DNA of 64,000 bases from positions 2,294,001-2,358,000 of the forward strand of contig NW_027331831.1 of NCBI RefSeq assembly GCF_033568475.1. Reading direction: 5' to 3'. The DNA comes from Henckelia pumila (taxonomy: Eukaryota > Streptophyta > Magnoliopsida > Lamiales > Gesneriaceae). Positions 1 through 11,985 of the stretch are shown here, piece by piece (the stretch's first letter is position 1; every line of letters begins with the position of its first letter). A program made the position numbers and the translations under genes. Under the pieces are notes generated by a model, which saw only the letters and a list, made by a program, of their open reading frames with translations, was not told the origin of the DNA and made no database searches.

Positions 1-881
1 ATTATTATTATTTTCGAGTTGTAGGTTAATTAAGGTCTCCAAGATAAATCAATTTTGTTGTTCCAAAATTTTCTTTTTTTAAAAAAAAGAAAGCAACAAA
101 TCTCCGAATAATAAATGAGAATAGATACCAAACGACTTGACTTGGTTTTAATTAGAGTTCGGACGGTCTACTTCCATTGCATATATTTTTAATGGTTGTA
201 CTGTCAGGGACTAGTGGCTGGAAACATGTAAATTTAGAAAATTGTGATGATTATAAACTAAAATACTTACAAAAAATTTCATGAGACATTCTCAAGGATA
301 ATTTTTGTGAAACGAGTGTCTTAATTGTGTTATCCGTAATAAAATACTATTTTTTATATTAAAAATATTATTATTTTTTATAGATATGCGTATTCTCGAC
401 TCATTTCACGGATTACACACGTAAACATAATAAACAGAAGACGAGAGTTAGGCTCCGAAGAAATCAAACAAAACTATTCAAATTATATTGTGCATCATAG
501 ATTAGAAGATTTGACATCCACATGCATCGAAAACACACCAAATTAATACACATACATGTAATTTTATTTGGAAAAAGCAACAAAATGGGAAGCACCGAGA
601 CTATAAAGCGATGGTTAAAATTGAAGACATTTTGCTCTATATATGAATTAATGACGGTATTCGAATCACAGACAGAGATCATATACACAAAAATTCCCAT
701 AATTAATATATATATATATTTTTTTTTTGGACTTGTTTCCAGGAAGGCCAAGATTTCAAACCTTGTACCATTTGAAATTACAAGCCATCGTTTTCGAATA
801 CTGACATAAGAGAATATTAGTCCCAAGAATCCCAACTGTATGGTATTTTATGTTATAATCCATCTTCCTGTCACTGGGTTT
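1..881. other. Intergenic / 3' flank, no gene seen
   Basis: AT-rich sequence downstream of the minus-strand esterase gene. Short open frames on both strands here show no recognisable domain and overlap one another. A short TA run followed by a T run lies near 706-728. The part next to position 882 presumably holds the 3' UTR of the esterase gene. Nothing else can be supported. Confidence 0.6.
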
Positions 882-3800
882 CTATAAAAGAAAATGATCT
901 ATCAAATGTTGTACAACGTCAGCACCTTCGGAATGCATGTTCTGATCCTTGACCTATAAATCGTAGACGAGGCAACGTAAGAATGAAGGCAGAAGGCGGA
1001 ATGAAGATGATATAAAAGCACGATAGAACCCCTAAAACATAGGGTTGACAGTTGTAACATGAGCAATTACACTAGTTAGAAGATGTGAAATTGAGTGAAC
1101 TGCGACCGAGCAGATTACAGAAGGGAAAAGGGAGGAGCAAAATGCAATGAAGTTGGGTTCTGATTTACAACAGAAAACACTCTATGCGACACCACGACAA
1201 TTAAAGCAACTGATAGGATTTCCAAAATAAAAAAAAGGAGAGATGGAGCAACATATGGGCATATGGCATATATATTGGACTCCTTCTAGGAGGGTAGAGG
1301 GGAATGCTTGATTCAGCTCCTCACAAATAAAAGGATACAAAGTTGAATTTAACTTAATTTGAATCTATACTAAATAGTTTCTTTAAAAAAAATTATTCCA
1401 AGAAGATGTGGAAAGAGAGAATGAGAGCCACACCTGAATAACACTATGAGCAGCGAATCTCAGTCTGCTGCTGTGGAAGCTAACATCTACTTTCTCCCAT
1501 GACAGCCGGGATAGACCATTTAATAATTCTTCTGCATCATTGACGCCAAGTATAAGATAACTTTTAACAAGAACTCAAAACAATAACCCAACTATACACA
1601 AACACAGCTAGTTACACAAACAAAGAAAATGAAAGAAAGTTACAAACCTTCCAGCTTGTCCAAACCGTCATCTTCTTTCGGAGATTCACATGGCACATCA
1701 CATGCTTTGCAGTGCTCTTCGTACACAACATGAGGATATTTTTCATCAACAGAATCTTCCCACTAGAAAAACGAAAAAATGGTTCGTCAAGTGACTGGAA
1801 ACAAGATCAAGATCACACCTGCGTGTGTTAAAGATAATACTACCTCAGGAAGTTCACTGGTGCGTCTAATTGATGAAGTTCTCCAGCCCACAATATCTAA
1901 GCATTGTTTGTTAGGAAGACGAGACATATAATGATATAAATATTGAACGGTGTAATCAACAAAAAGGAGGGATAATAGCTTGCTAAATATAAACATAGTA
2001 TCACACCCACATGACCAAAGGTTCAAAATCCCCATAGAGCAAAGCCCCATGTATGTCATGCAGTTGATCTCAGGTGCCCTTCATTGCTCAGTGTACGACC
2101 AACTTAATGAATGTTACATCCCCGGCGTATGATCATAAGTTTCTTCTTACAGACGTTGAGACATGTTAAATATAAAACTATTGATTATGTCAAATCCTAT
2201 CAGCTTAATTTGGTATAAGGAGTTATAAAATAATCAGTTACAAATTGGTGAGATGATCACTTGGAGGGGAATTGTCAGAACAGTGATTGCTGCCGCTGAA
2301 AGAGCAACTAAAATATTTGAGTTACACTCTTGCTAGCGTAATTTTTCGTTAAACGAATGACCATTGTAATCAACAAAGATAATAATAAGCAAAAATCAGT
2401 ATCAAGGATACGATCATAGCCAACATTAGAATATGCCACTCGGCGTCGAAAAGATCTTAAAGCAGACCTACATGAATGAGTTGCGTTACTGTAAGGCACT
2501 CAATTAAAATAGTAATCCTATGAATAACAATCATGAAACAGATTATGAGTTATCAAATAGTTCTTATCAGTCAGATGGGAAACCTACATGAAGTGATATT
2601 CCCCATCATCTTCAATCATACGCCTTAGCAAAGGAGGCTTTCCTTCATCATCATCCGTGAGAAACAGGTGTCTGCCTGTTCTCCTAAATATCAAGTGAAT
2701 AACAAGGCCAGCAACTTTCTCAAATGCAGATACACCAAAAAGGAATGGTACCTGAAATAGGATATCAGATAATACAGAAGGCATCGTGTGACAATGAATA
2801 AGAGTTTGATTGCTAGTAAGAAGATTCAGAATCCCTGGAGATTATAAAAAAGACTCTTAACCTTGCTCCCCATGTTCTACACACCTTAAATTGATCATGC
2901 TTCAAGATAGAACGACACATCCCTAACACCCACCTTAAATTGATCATGCTTCAAGATAGAACGACACATCCCTAACACCCCATCTCAACAACAGATAAAT
3001 ATCGAAAACAAATGGCAGAGAATTATGTGTCCAAAACACTAATGTTTTTGCCTTTTTGGTTTCAGATGTTTAATCTACTAGCCAATATTTCAGGTGAGCT
3101 ATAAATTTGTGCTACCCTTCTTCGAAATTCAAGGCTGAAAACAAACACGAAAAGCAAAGTCAATGAACCTCTGACCATTCGGACAACTAAAGAAATACTA
3201 TGTGGAATATGTATATATTTGATACAATCAATCAGCCCCTAAAAATTCTCCCTTGAATATGCATGTTGGTATCACTTGAGTCATTTGTTTAAAATATCCA
3301 TCATCGAAAAATTCAAATAGTAGTTGACTTATTAATATTGAGCTAAGGAAATAAATGAAGCGAAAAATAAGAAATTTACCTGCTTATTACCCCTAGAACC
3401 AAGATGAGGGGTGGCGACAGTAATAAAGTTCACAGGTTCCAAATCCGCGATTAGACCCTTCGACTCTTCTTTACATTCATTGGTGGACAGTTGTTCTGTG
3501 CTCCCAACTTTAGAAGGTCCGTATAATTTCCCAATAGCAAATCTGGCCACAAGGCCCCCAACAGAATGTGCGACGAAAGAGATTTTCTTCAGACCACGTT
3601 TCCTTTTGATTACTTCAAGGACCTAATGGCAAGTTAAAGTTTAAACTAAAGTGATGGTAGACATAAAAAATTCATAGATGACATCAGAAGATACTACACG
3701 GAACAAAAAGCAGAAAATAAAAATACAGCCCACAACTGAATGTACCTCCTCAGCCAGTCGCTCGCCCATTACATCAACACCATCTAGTGTCAGTATAGCC

Positions 3801-5181
3801 ATATTTCTTTCACTACCTACACAGACAATGATGCTCAGTGAGAAGCAGACAAAACAAGCCACTTTTACACAGTTCTAGAATATAATTAGGTCCATTAGGT
3901 CTTGGCACGCTAAATAGATGTGAATTCTTCTAAATTGTTTCCTTTTGAAACTAAACTCTATCTTCTGGAAAAAAATCAAAGAATTCGAAATTGAAGGTCA
4001 ACCACTTCTGTAGCTACAATACCTAGAATTCCACCTTTGAATATGCTAACAGAAAGGAGCTTAGACAACAGCTTATCGGTCCATTGGTCTTAATAAAACT
4101 GAAAGGCTGGGTAAGTTTGTGGCAAAACCAGCACCTGCTCTTCACCTGTTGGCTGAGGTTTGGTAACTCATAAATCATATTGTACCATAGACTAGGAGAA
4201 TAATGGAGCAAAACAATTTTTTCACAACCTTATCAAGTTTTAACCATGACAGGAGACAAAGGCTAAAAATCTTGTATCTATCTGTGCAAAAGTTCATCTT
4301 TTCTAACAAGAAGAAGAAAAATGTAGTACATTAATTCCATTTTGTGACAATAAAAAAAATAGGTGAATAAGATGCCACTGAATCCACTAGCTAAACAAAA
4401 TGAAGCAGTCAAGCACAGTCCGCAGAGATCATGGTAAGGTGTCAAACATTAAATACCATCACATAAGATCAGGGAGAGATTATTGGGATCTCTTATGGAT
4501 TCCTTTTAGTGTATGGATAAGGAATTCACAATAAAAAGGGCCATTTCAGTCTTCAGATAACGTATAATTCAAATTGCGATTAGCATACAGAATTTGCCAC
4601 TCACAGTGAACAAAAACTTTGTCTGGAAGCATCTTGACAAATTGCTCTGCCCCATATTTCCAATCTGAGGAACTGCCGTTAACATACAAGGAACAACAGG
4701 AGTATACATCTTGAGAGAAAATCTAAAAACAACATGATATCTGAAAGAAAACTGCCGTTAAAGTATATTTGCATGAAATGCTTTACAATCCATTCGTGAA
4801 TTCTCCTCTCACTCGAGCAAGATGAAAAAATAAACTCTCACAGGAGGAACCTCTTTATCTTAGAGGAGCCATGAGAAGATTAAAATTAAGAATCATTATC
4901 TATACATCAACTTTTTTTATCATTCAAGTCCAGGTAATTCAGATTACAACACACCCACTAACCAAGAAAAACATTCAACTTTTCTGGACAAGATTAAAAC
5001 TTTTTGGGGAGAGAGCAAAATATGCAGGAATTCACCTTCCAAGAATACCGTGGACCAAAACAACAAGATGATCAGCGGCCGAAGCATCAGATTCTTCGCC
5101 AGCGAACACATCTTCCCCACCATCATGCTCTCCCATCGAACACACGACACCGTTTTTTCCCCCAGCTTCAACCCCTTCCAT
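882..5181 (-). CDS. DUF676 putative serine esterase / lipase-like alpha/beta hydrolase
   Basis: Ten coding exons on the minus strand: 5181-5036, 4672-4605, 3816-3746, 3622-3380, 2751-2588, 2467-2412, 1896-1844, 1762-1648, 1531-1434 and 953-882. All introns are GT-AG and the frame closes at 361 residues, close to the length I recall for At5g51180-type proteins. The family is annotated as putative serine esterase; its substrate is generally not known. The oxyanion-side motif LVHGILGS is at about residues 41-48, and the nucleophile elbow AHSVGG gives a predicted catalytic Ser at about 115. A conserved block VATPHLGSRG follows, and the end reads HSVIQVKDQNMHSEG then ADVVQHLIDHF. No signal peptide is evident. 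The start is the first ATG in frame with the family N-terminus. The last intron (954-1433) is the least certain in extent, but the final exon matches the family C-terminus well. Direct substrate evidence is absent. Confidence 0.9.
2882..2979. repeat. 49-bp tandem duplication in an esterase intron
   Basis: The unit beginning CACCTTAAATTGATCATGCT at 2882 is repeated at 2931, giving two adjacent, essentially identical copies of 49 bases. It lies in the intron between the fourth and fifth coding exons of the esterase gene. The near identity suggests a recent local duplication or an assembly artefact. Confidence 0.9.
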
Positions 5182-6014
5182 GTTTTACCTAAAATAAACT
5201 CCTATTGCAGCGAATAAAGAAACTAGCCAAGAATTCGGTATAAAATGAAGCTCACGGGTAATAATTCCGCCACCAAAACAAATTAAATTAAAGGTTCGGA
5301 AACTGACAAATGCCCAGATGGAGGGTTTTCGAGTTAAACAATTAATTAACGGTAGTCGAAAGTTTGATCTGAGGAAAAAGAGAGTTGGCTATGGCGACAG
5401 CGACCTCGGAAAGCGTGGAGACGTGGCGTGGCGGTGGAATCGCAAGCACAGCAAAAGAGAGTGGCCTCTTCTTTTTCTACAACTCAACTGTACACGTATC
5501 CATCGGGAAATTTTATATTCATCATATATTTATATATAAAAAAAATATTTAGTAATTTCAAAATTTTAAAAAATAGATAAGATAATAAGTTATATTATGT
5601 ATTTTTATTTTAAGATTATCAATAAGACTTTTTTTTTATAGTAATAAGACCCAATTTATATAATATAATTAATAAGTGAGATGTTATGCTTTTTGGAAAA
5701 AAAAAACTTTTATGTAAGGAAAATGAAATAATGAATATAAAGTAATCAATATTAACGTTGACTTGAAAAACCGAAAACGGAAAAGAGAAAGAAAAGGAAA
5801 TATTATACATCAGAAATATTTTGACTGGGAAAACTCGTGTGCATCAGTTGAACAATTTTAACCAATGCTTGAAATAACTCGATATTCTAGCGAACACTAA
5901 CTTGCATAAACTTTCTCATGAGACAAACTTGAGATTCATATACAAGGTAAATGAAGCCAACAGTTGAGAGTTTTAAACTACAGACCAACTCCAAAATGTG
6001 CAACACCTAGAGCT
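5182..6014. other. Intergenic: esterase promoter side and NHP2 3' flank
   Basis: Spacer between the 5' end of the minus-strand esterase gene and the 3' end of the minus-strand NHP2 gene. The part above 5181 should hold the esterase 5' UTR and promoter. Sequence from about 5530 to 5820 is strongly AT-rich. A 73-codon plus-strand open frame at 5318-5539 has no family resemblance and was not called. Confidence 0.6.
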
Positions 6015-7938
6015 TCAAAACATTGAGTTAGCCAATTCAGATAATTCTGATGCAACCTGGTCGTAGTCTTCCTTCAGTTTCTCTTGTTCCTCCTGGCCAA
6101 GTTCCCCTTTTGTAGGCCTCGTTAGTACCAACACACAGCAAGTTGGCCTCTTGGTGGCTCCAGCATTTGCGAGATCCTAAAACAAGGTGTCATTTGGTTC
6201 CAATTCTGTCAATCAAGGTGTTTTGATAGCTGATAATGAAAATAAATCAAGTGGTACTTGATGAAAACTAGGATTATAGGCTTATAGCAAGAATAGAGAA
6301 GTTTCAGATATCAATGACAATGAAAAATATCATGCATGGAATAGAGAACAAAGGCAGGGCTATAAAGGGGTAGCAGAAGGCTGCTATGGTGCAAGCTTTG
6401 CCTAAAATTTGTTGTATGTTGGCAACTGAGCCCCATTTGCCATAGTTTGATAGTTTCCACGTCAAGCTGTTCGCAGAGGAACACCAAAAGGGAAAAACAA
6501 CAGATCGATATTTTAACAAAGGCTAATTTACTGGAAGTGAGTAAGATACACTTACTTCCTTTGATTGAACATATACGTAAGGTATATTGGCTTCTTCACA
6601 TAAGATTGGAACATGGGTGATGACATCAATAGGTGATATGTTCCCGGCTATGACACATAACCTGCCATCAACACAAGTAAGATAGGCATCAAGATTGTTC
6701 AGTCAAATACAAGGCAAATTCTGGAAAATTTATTTTGAGATGGGGCTATCCACACATTTTTAACCAAAAAGTTCATCACAAAAGTGAAAATTGGCTCTTG
6801 TGCAAACCATCAGCCTCCTCTCCCACACACCCTTCCCCACCTGGAGCGAAAAATAAAGGGGAAAAAAACATCTGGAAAACCAAACTGAAAAATCCAGCTA
6901 TGGAGATGACAGGATCCAGCTCTGCCACCTATGCATTAGGGATTAATATTGATGTTCTAAAAGCTAACACCAAGCTCAGTCAGATTCTAAAACCCATCAA
7001 CCATCAGTCAAGAAGGGTACAGATCTCTAAAGTCTAAAGTAATTTTCAATTTATGGGCTCTACGAAGCTCCAGAAATAGGCCAATTTTTCTTACAGTAGA
7101 CATCACAAAAAACTTTTCATAAGAATTTCCAAATTTTGCGCCAAAACGGAGAAGAATTAGTTTTAATCATACAGAACAATGTACCCTCAACAGCTAGTAG
7201 CTAAACATCTCCATTAATAACACATCCTTGATTAAACTGCTGTGTATGCCAAATACATTCAAAATTAACATTGCAAATCCACTTCAAATTACAGTCCTTG
7301 ATACATATCTCGTAAATTCAATCCTCAATGAGTAAATATATTGGTCATGGTCAATGAGCCATATAAAGTTTTTCAAGATCAATCCTCTAATGCTTCACTT
7401 TCTTGCGTCACTAGCTAAAATAACTGTGCCTAAAGAAATATCAAAACATGCAAATTGCAAAGTATTACCCATACTCATTGCTGGTCACTGCCACTATCAT
7501 ATTATTACATAAGCCAATATCATCAAACATAAATGTACCATTCAGATGATATAAACCAAAATAGCAAAAACAGGGAACCATGCAAACTCATCATTACATG
7601 ACTATACCCTTTGTTTCCACGGCGAATACTTTTCACCACCTCCTTAACCCCTCTCTTCAAGCACTTGTGCTCCGCAGCTGAAATTTAATCCCAAAATACA
7701 CAGAAAATTGACCGCTTCAATAAATCGACATAACCCAAAATAAATTACGGACATTATGCAAGCACATGTCAAAAAATACTATATCAAATGTAAAATGAGG
7801 ACCTCTGCGGACAAGTTTGAGGGTACGTTTGCAAAGCTTCTTGCCGGCGAGTGGTTTGGCGATGGGAGCAAGTGCCAGCTGCTTCTTCTTCTCCCTCTCC
7901 TTCTGCTGCGATTTCTCCGTCTCGCTGTCGCTTCCCAT
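6015..7938 (-). CDS. NHP2: H/ACA ribonucleoprotein complex subunit 2 (NHP2-like, L7Ae family)
   Basis: Four coding exons on the minus strand: 7938-7803, 7677-7608, 6661-6556 and 6176-6015, with GT-AG introns, giving 157 residues, the usual NHP2 size. NHP2 is an L7Ae-type RNA-binding core protein of H/ACA snoRNPs, which guide rRNA pseudouridylation in the nucleolus. Visible hallmarks are the acidic/lysine-rich N-terminus, LAPIAKPLAGKKL and CKRTLKLVRR at about 22-45, the RNA-contact block RGVKEVVKSIRRGNKG at about 54-69, LCVIAGNISPIDVITHVPIL at about 70-89, and CEEANIPYVYVQSKEDL plus KRPTCCVLVLT toward the C-terminus. The C-terminal EEQEKLKEDYDQV is typical of the plant protein. The start is supported by the conserved MGSDSE opening. 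The promoter carries a telo-box and a site II motif (separate entry), fitting co-regulation with ribosome-biogenesis genes. Confidence 0.95.
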
Positions 7939-7987
7939 TGCTCCCGGTATTGCAGAAAAGGGTTCGTGCTAGCAGAGCAACAACAAT

Positions 7988-8008
7988 TTAGGGTTTATGG
8001 GATGGGCC
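7988..8008 (-). promoter_or_regulatory. Telo-box and site II motif upstream of NHP2
   Basis: On the coding (minus) strand the sequence reads GGCCCA (complement of 8003-8008) followed by AAACCCTAA (complement of 7988-7996), about 50-70 bases upstream of the NHP2 start codon. A telo-box paired with a TGGGCY site II element is the established arrangement of plant ribosomal-protein and ribosome-biogenesis promoters, bound by Myb-like telobox factors and TCP proteins. Function at this site is inferred from motif and position only. Confidence 0.7.
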
Positions 8009-8633
8009 ATAATTGGGGTTTTAGCATTTATCGGGCATTGGGCTCTGTCTGTGTCATATAATTTTATTTACTTATTATTTTTTTTTTTTATTTTTTAGCA
8101 TGCTGTCGTATAATATTTAAGGTTTTTTTTTTAAAAAATGAAATAATATAAAAAAAATTAAACAACTGACCCTAATTTGAAAATTGATGTATCAAAATAA
8201 TTTTACTCCTAATTTAATAATATTATTTATGTATGGTTCATAGAAAAAATAGGGAAGAAAATAGTTTTTTAATAAATAAATTAAAAGAAAGTCATACATT
8301 TTTTAAAATAAAATGATAGGAACAGGAAACGTGAAGTATGAAAATGAGTGGGTAAAGATATTTTTGGAATTATAAAAAAAAAAATACTTATGAAGTTTTA
8401 TTTTAATTAATTAAATAAAGCGGGATCCAATTGCAATATATATATATAAACATATAACTTATTTGACTAAAATCATAATTCGAATTAAGGTAACGTAATT
8501 GAATAACATAATCACAACGTATCTACTCCAAATATAAGAAATCAACCCAAAAATTAAGCAAATAATCATGCATTTACCTGTTAGCACAACTATAAGACCA
8601 CCTTCGAGCAAATTCTGAAAAATCAACACAAAC
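8009..8633. other. Intergenic between NHP2 and the F-box pair
   Basis: AT-rich spacer with T and A runs. It should hold the rest of the NHP2 promoter and the upstream region of the first F-box copy. No coding or repeat feature could be supported. Confidence 0.55.
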
Positions 8634-9878
8634 ATGAAAACCAAACTTGATACAAAAGTAGATGAACAAATCACTGAATCGAGTCACATTGTTGCTTCCA
8701 TCGAAGACTTGTTGGTCCAAATTTGCTTCATATTCCCATAACATCACTATTTCACTTCAAATCTGTATCCAAGAACTGGCATTCGCTCATCACCAATCCC
8801 AGATTTTACAATCTTCGAAACTCGATTCTGGATCCTCCGGTCGGCCTTTTCTTGTCGTCCGCCGCCACCAACTCTTGGGAGTATGTCCCATTCTCCGGCC
8901 AGCAATCAAGAAAACCTCCGTTTGAAAAGCTCGACTTCGACTTCGTAGAACACTCGGCTTCCGGCATCATAATCCTACAATCTTGCAATGGTTTGTTTCT
9001 TTGTTGCAAGTCCGATGTTTTCACTAAAACAAGGTATAAATTGTTAAACATATAAATTATACATATAATTTTATTCAATCGTAGATTTTGATTTATGATG
9101 ATTTACAAATAGGTATTATGTATGCAACCCCACGACCAAACACTTCACGGAGCTTCCAGGGCACAAAGAAAGAACTTGGATGGCTCATTGGATGAGCCTG
9201 GCTTTTGATCCTGCGAAATCTCATCATTACAAGGTCGTCTGTGTCCGGAGATTAGAATCAAACTCCCGCAAACACCAGCACCAAATCGAGATTTACTCAC
9301 CCAATACCGGATCTTGGAGAATTTGCATCGGGCCATTCACAACAGATGCAAGTTTCGAAAATGGGGTCTATTGGAATGGCGCGATACACTGGTTGAGTAA
9401 CGAATTCGGACAGGCGTTATACTTCAAAATCGATGTTCAAGTACTAATGTCGATGCAGATGCCAAGTATAAACCCTTTGGATGGCTGGAATTGGAGAACA
9501 AATTGTTACTTTGGAGAGTCTGGTGGACATTTAAGTTATATAGACACGAGGCGCCGAAGTATGCAGTTCGATGTGTACGAGATGAAGAGGGATTATTCGG
9601 AGTGGTACGTGAAGTACAAGGTTGATCTTTCATCTGTTGCCGCCGTCTATCCTGAGATGTTGCAGTGCACGTCGAGGTCGAGGTACTCGATAATTTCGGT
9701 TTTTCGGGGTCGTGAGAGGAGCGGAGGCGATTCTTTCCTGGTTTTGCAGATTCAGGGCAAAGTTGTGAGATTCAATCTTGTCTCCAAGACTTCAGAAATG
9801 TTGCATGAGTTGGAAGGTGGCTTGAGACATTGGAGTATCAATGTATTTCCATACATTGAATCCCTGTGTTGTGTATGA
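8634..9878 (+). pseudogene. F-box protein gene, frameshifted (At5g07610-like), tandem paralogue of the next gene
   Basis: The ancestral start is probably ATG at 8634: from there the frame reads SHIVASIEDLLVQI, the opening of an F-box domain, and then stops at TTC CCA TAA near 8740. Compared with the downstream paralogue, CAAATATTGCTTC has become CAAATTTGCTTC here, a one-base deletion near 8715. The rest of the F-box continues in another frame from 8723 (PITSLFHFKSVSKNWHSLI). A GT-AG intron, 9034-9112, then separates exon 1 from exon 2 (9113-9878), which runs open to the end (VFPYIESLCCV). The C-terminal F-box-associated region is otherwise well kept. Initiation at 8723 would give a protein lacking the front half of the F-box, so SKP1 binding would be doubtful. 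A sequencing or assembly error is an alternative explanation. Confidence 0.8.
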
Positions 9879-10472
9879 TCACGATCTTATATTTTTTCCA
9901 CTTTCATGTTTTGAGGCATCTCATTTTCACGTACAAAAGTACCATGTTTTAAAATGAGGTGAAACAACAATTTTTAGTCCGATATATGCTTATTTTATAC
10001 CAAATTTCATTTTGTTCATTTTCAGTCTTAGTCATGTATCTTTCAATTTTCAACAATCTTAGTTACTTTTCGTAGAAAATGAATATGTAGCATGACACAC
10101 ATTAGAGCTTTTCATCGAAAAAAAACTAAAATTGCTAAATGATTGACAACACGATACACGTATATTTCAAAGCAATATCATACAATAGTACAAGGAAAAT
10201 GAGGTTATGTATAGTATAAGTTATTAATACCAGAAATTATAATATTTTAGTTGGAAGGGGTGCTATGGTTTTGACTTTTAAGCAATATCTTGGCTGAACA
10301 AGTCTTTAGAAATATATGGTCACACTGAATTTTCTTAACTAAAGCTTCTCGTGCAAGGGTCTTGCATCAATCATAAGTCCTCTGGGACAATCTATTTTTT
10401 GTGCAGCTTCTTCAGTAATCTTTGATTGCTTAAATAAGTAGTGAACCTCAAAATCAAACACAAAAACACGTC
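9879..10472. other. Spacer between the two F-box copies
   Basis: About 590 bases of AT-rich DNA holding the 3' flank of the broken copy and the promoter/5' UTR of the intact copy. No further feature was recognised. Confidence 0.5.
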
Positions 10473-11672
10473 ATGAAAATCAAAATCAAGATTTCCAGAA
10501 CAGCAAATGACGCTGAATCAGCTCATGTTGTTGCTTCAATCCACGATCTGTTGGTCCAAATATTGCTTCGTGTTCCCATCAAATCACTCGTCCGTTTCAA
10601 ACTAGTATCCAAGAAATGGCACTCTATAATCACAAATCCCCAATTCTGTCATCTCCGGAACCCCGATCCCAATCCAGCAATCGGACTTTTCTTGCCCTGC
10701 TCTCGAACTCGACAGGATCAAAGTTTCCAATTTGTACCCTTTTCCGACCAGAAATCAAGAAACCCGCCATTCAATAATCTCGACTTCACCGAAGATCCTT
10801 CCGGCATCAGAGTTTTGCAATCTTGCAATGGCTTGCTGCTCTGTTGCAGCTCTCGGGCCAGGGAACGTAATCGAAAATATTACGTTTACAATCCAACGAC
10901 AAAGAACTTCTCCACACTCCCGAAATTGGAACCTGGAACAGGATTTTCGAATCGAATTCGTGGGATGAGCTTGGCTTTTGATCCTACGAAGTCCCCTCAT
11001 TACAAAGTCGTCTGCGTCCGATCGTTCGAAACAGAATCCGGTCAGTACCGATTCCAAATCCAAAGTTACTCGTCCAACACAGGTCCTTGGAGAGTATGCG
11101 GCGAACCTTTCACGGCAGAGGCCACTTTCGAGAATGGTGTCTATTTCAATGGCGCAATTCATTGGATCAAAACGGGAGTAGGAGATTCTTTATATTTCGA
11201 TATCGAGAATCAGGCATTGGAGACAATGCAGATGCCTCCAATCCCGCATGGCTGGGATTGGAGAGACAATTTTTACTTGGGGGAATCGTGCGGCCACTTG
11301 TATTACATAGACATTCGTGGGTCGAAGATCGAGTTCGACGTGCACGAGATGAAGAGGGATCACTCTGGGTGGTTTGTGAAGTACCACGTTGACTTTGCAC
11401 CAGTTGTTGCTGCTTATCCGACGATGATCAGGGATGATTATGATCCCACGGACTGGTATTACTACGCGTTCTCGATATTTTCGCTCGTCGGGGACGGAGG
11501 AGGGGACGACTCGTTCTTGGTGTTGCAGATTCCGGGGAAAATTCTGAGGTTCAATCTGGATTCCAAGACTTTTGAAATGTTGCATGAGTTCGAGGGTGCT
11601 GAGGTCGAAGGTTGTTTGAGGTTTCCTGGTACAAGTGGATTTCAGTACATCGAGTCCCTATGTTGTGTTTAG
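10473..11672 (+). CDS. F-box protein with F-box-associated domain (At5g07610-like)
   Basis: Single uninterrupted reading frame of 399 residues starting at an ATG. The F-box lies at about 19-60 (VVASIHDLLVQILLRVPI then KSLVRFKLVSKKWHSI), the segment that binds SKP1 in SCF E3 ubiquitin ligases. The remainder resembles an F-box-associated / beta-propeller-like substrate domain, with the conserved SCNGLLLCC at about 116-124, YYVYNPTTKNFSTLP, MSLAFDPTKSPHYKVVC and ENGVYFNGAIHWI. The target protein is unknown. The intact copy lacks the intron present in the upstream paralogue at the matching place (next to KYYVYNPTT). The pair is in direct orientation and 600 bases apart, a typical local duplication in this fast-evolving family. 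Confidence 0.92.
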   Translation: MKIKIKISRTANDAESAHVVASIHDLLVQILLRVPIKSLVRFKLVSKKWHSIITNPQFCHLRNPDPNPAIGLFLPCSRTRQDQSFQFVPFSDQKSRNPPFNNLDFTEDPSGIRVLQSCNGLLLCCSSRARERNRKYYVYNPTTKNFSTLPKLEPGTGFSNRIRGMSLAFDPTKSPHYKVVCVRSFETESGQYRFQIQSYSSNTGPWRVCGEPFTAEATFENGVYFNGAIHWIKTGVGDSLYFDIENQALETMQMPPIPHGWDWRDNFYLGESCGHLYYIDIRGSKIEFDVHEMKRDHSGWFVKYHVDFAPVVAAYPTMIRDDYDPTDWYYYAFSIFSLVGDGGGDDSFLVLQIPGKILRFNLDSKTFEMLHEFEGAEVEGCLRFPGTSGFQYIESLCCV

Positions 11673-11985
11673 TTTATGTTATCATTTATCCCTATACTGA
11701 TGTATTTTAAGATAATGGAAGTAATCGAATTTCAAAATTGTATCTAGTATGTTCTGATATATGATAGTATTTTCCGAATGTGACAAACTTGGGGGATCAT
11801 TCGAGTGGGAAAAACTGACTGGGACGATAATTTTCTCCGTGGAAGAATCTGGATATTCGACTCAAATGGAAATAATTAAAGAAATAATCAGCTATCTGGA
11901 TTTTCGGGTTTGGGAATGAAAGTGGGTCCAGCAGCATCTCACCCAGCCCAATTGTTTTTTTTTTTTAAGTATATCATGAGATTAA

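Noticed and set aside
8662-8925. 87-codon open frame at the start of the first F-box copy
   Set aside because: It is in the wrong frame relative to the F-box homology on both sides of the frameshift; the encoded sequence has no family resemblance.
10755-11585. Long antisense open frames within the intact F-box gene
   Set aside because: They are antisense shadows of a well-supported coding exon with no domain of their own.
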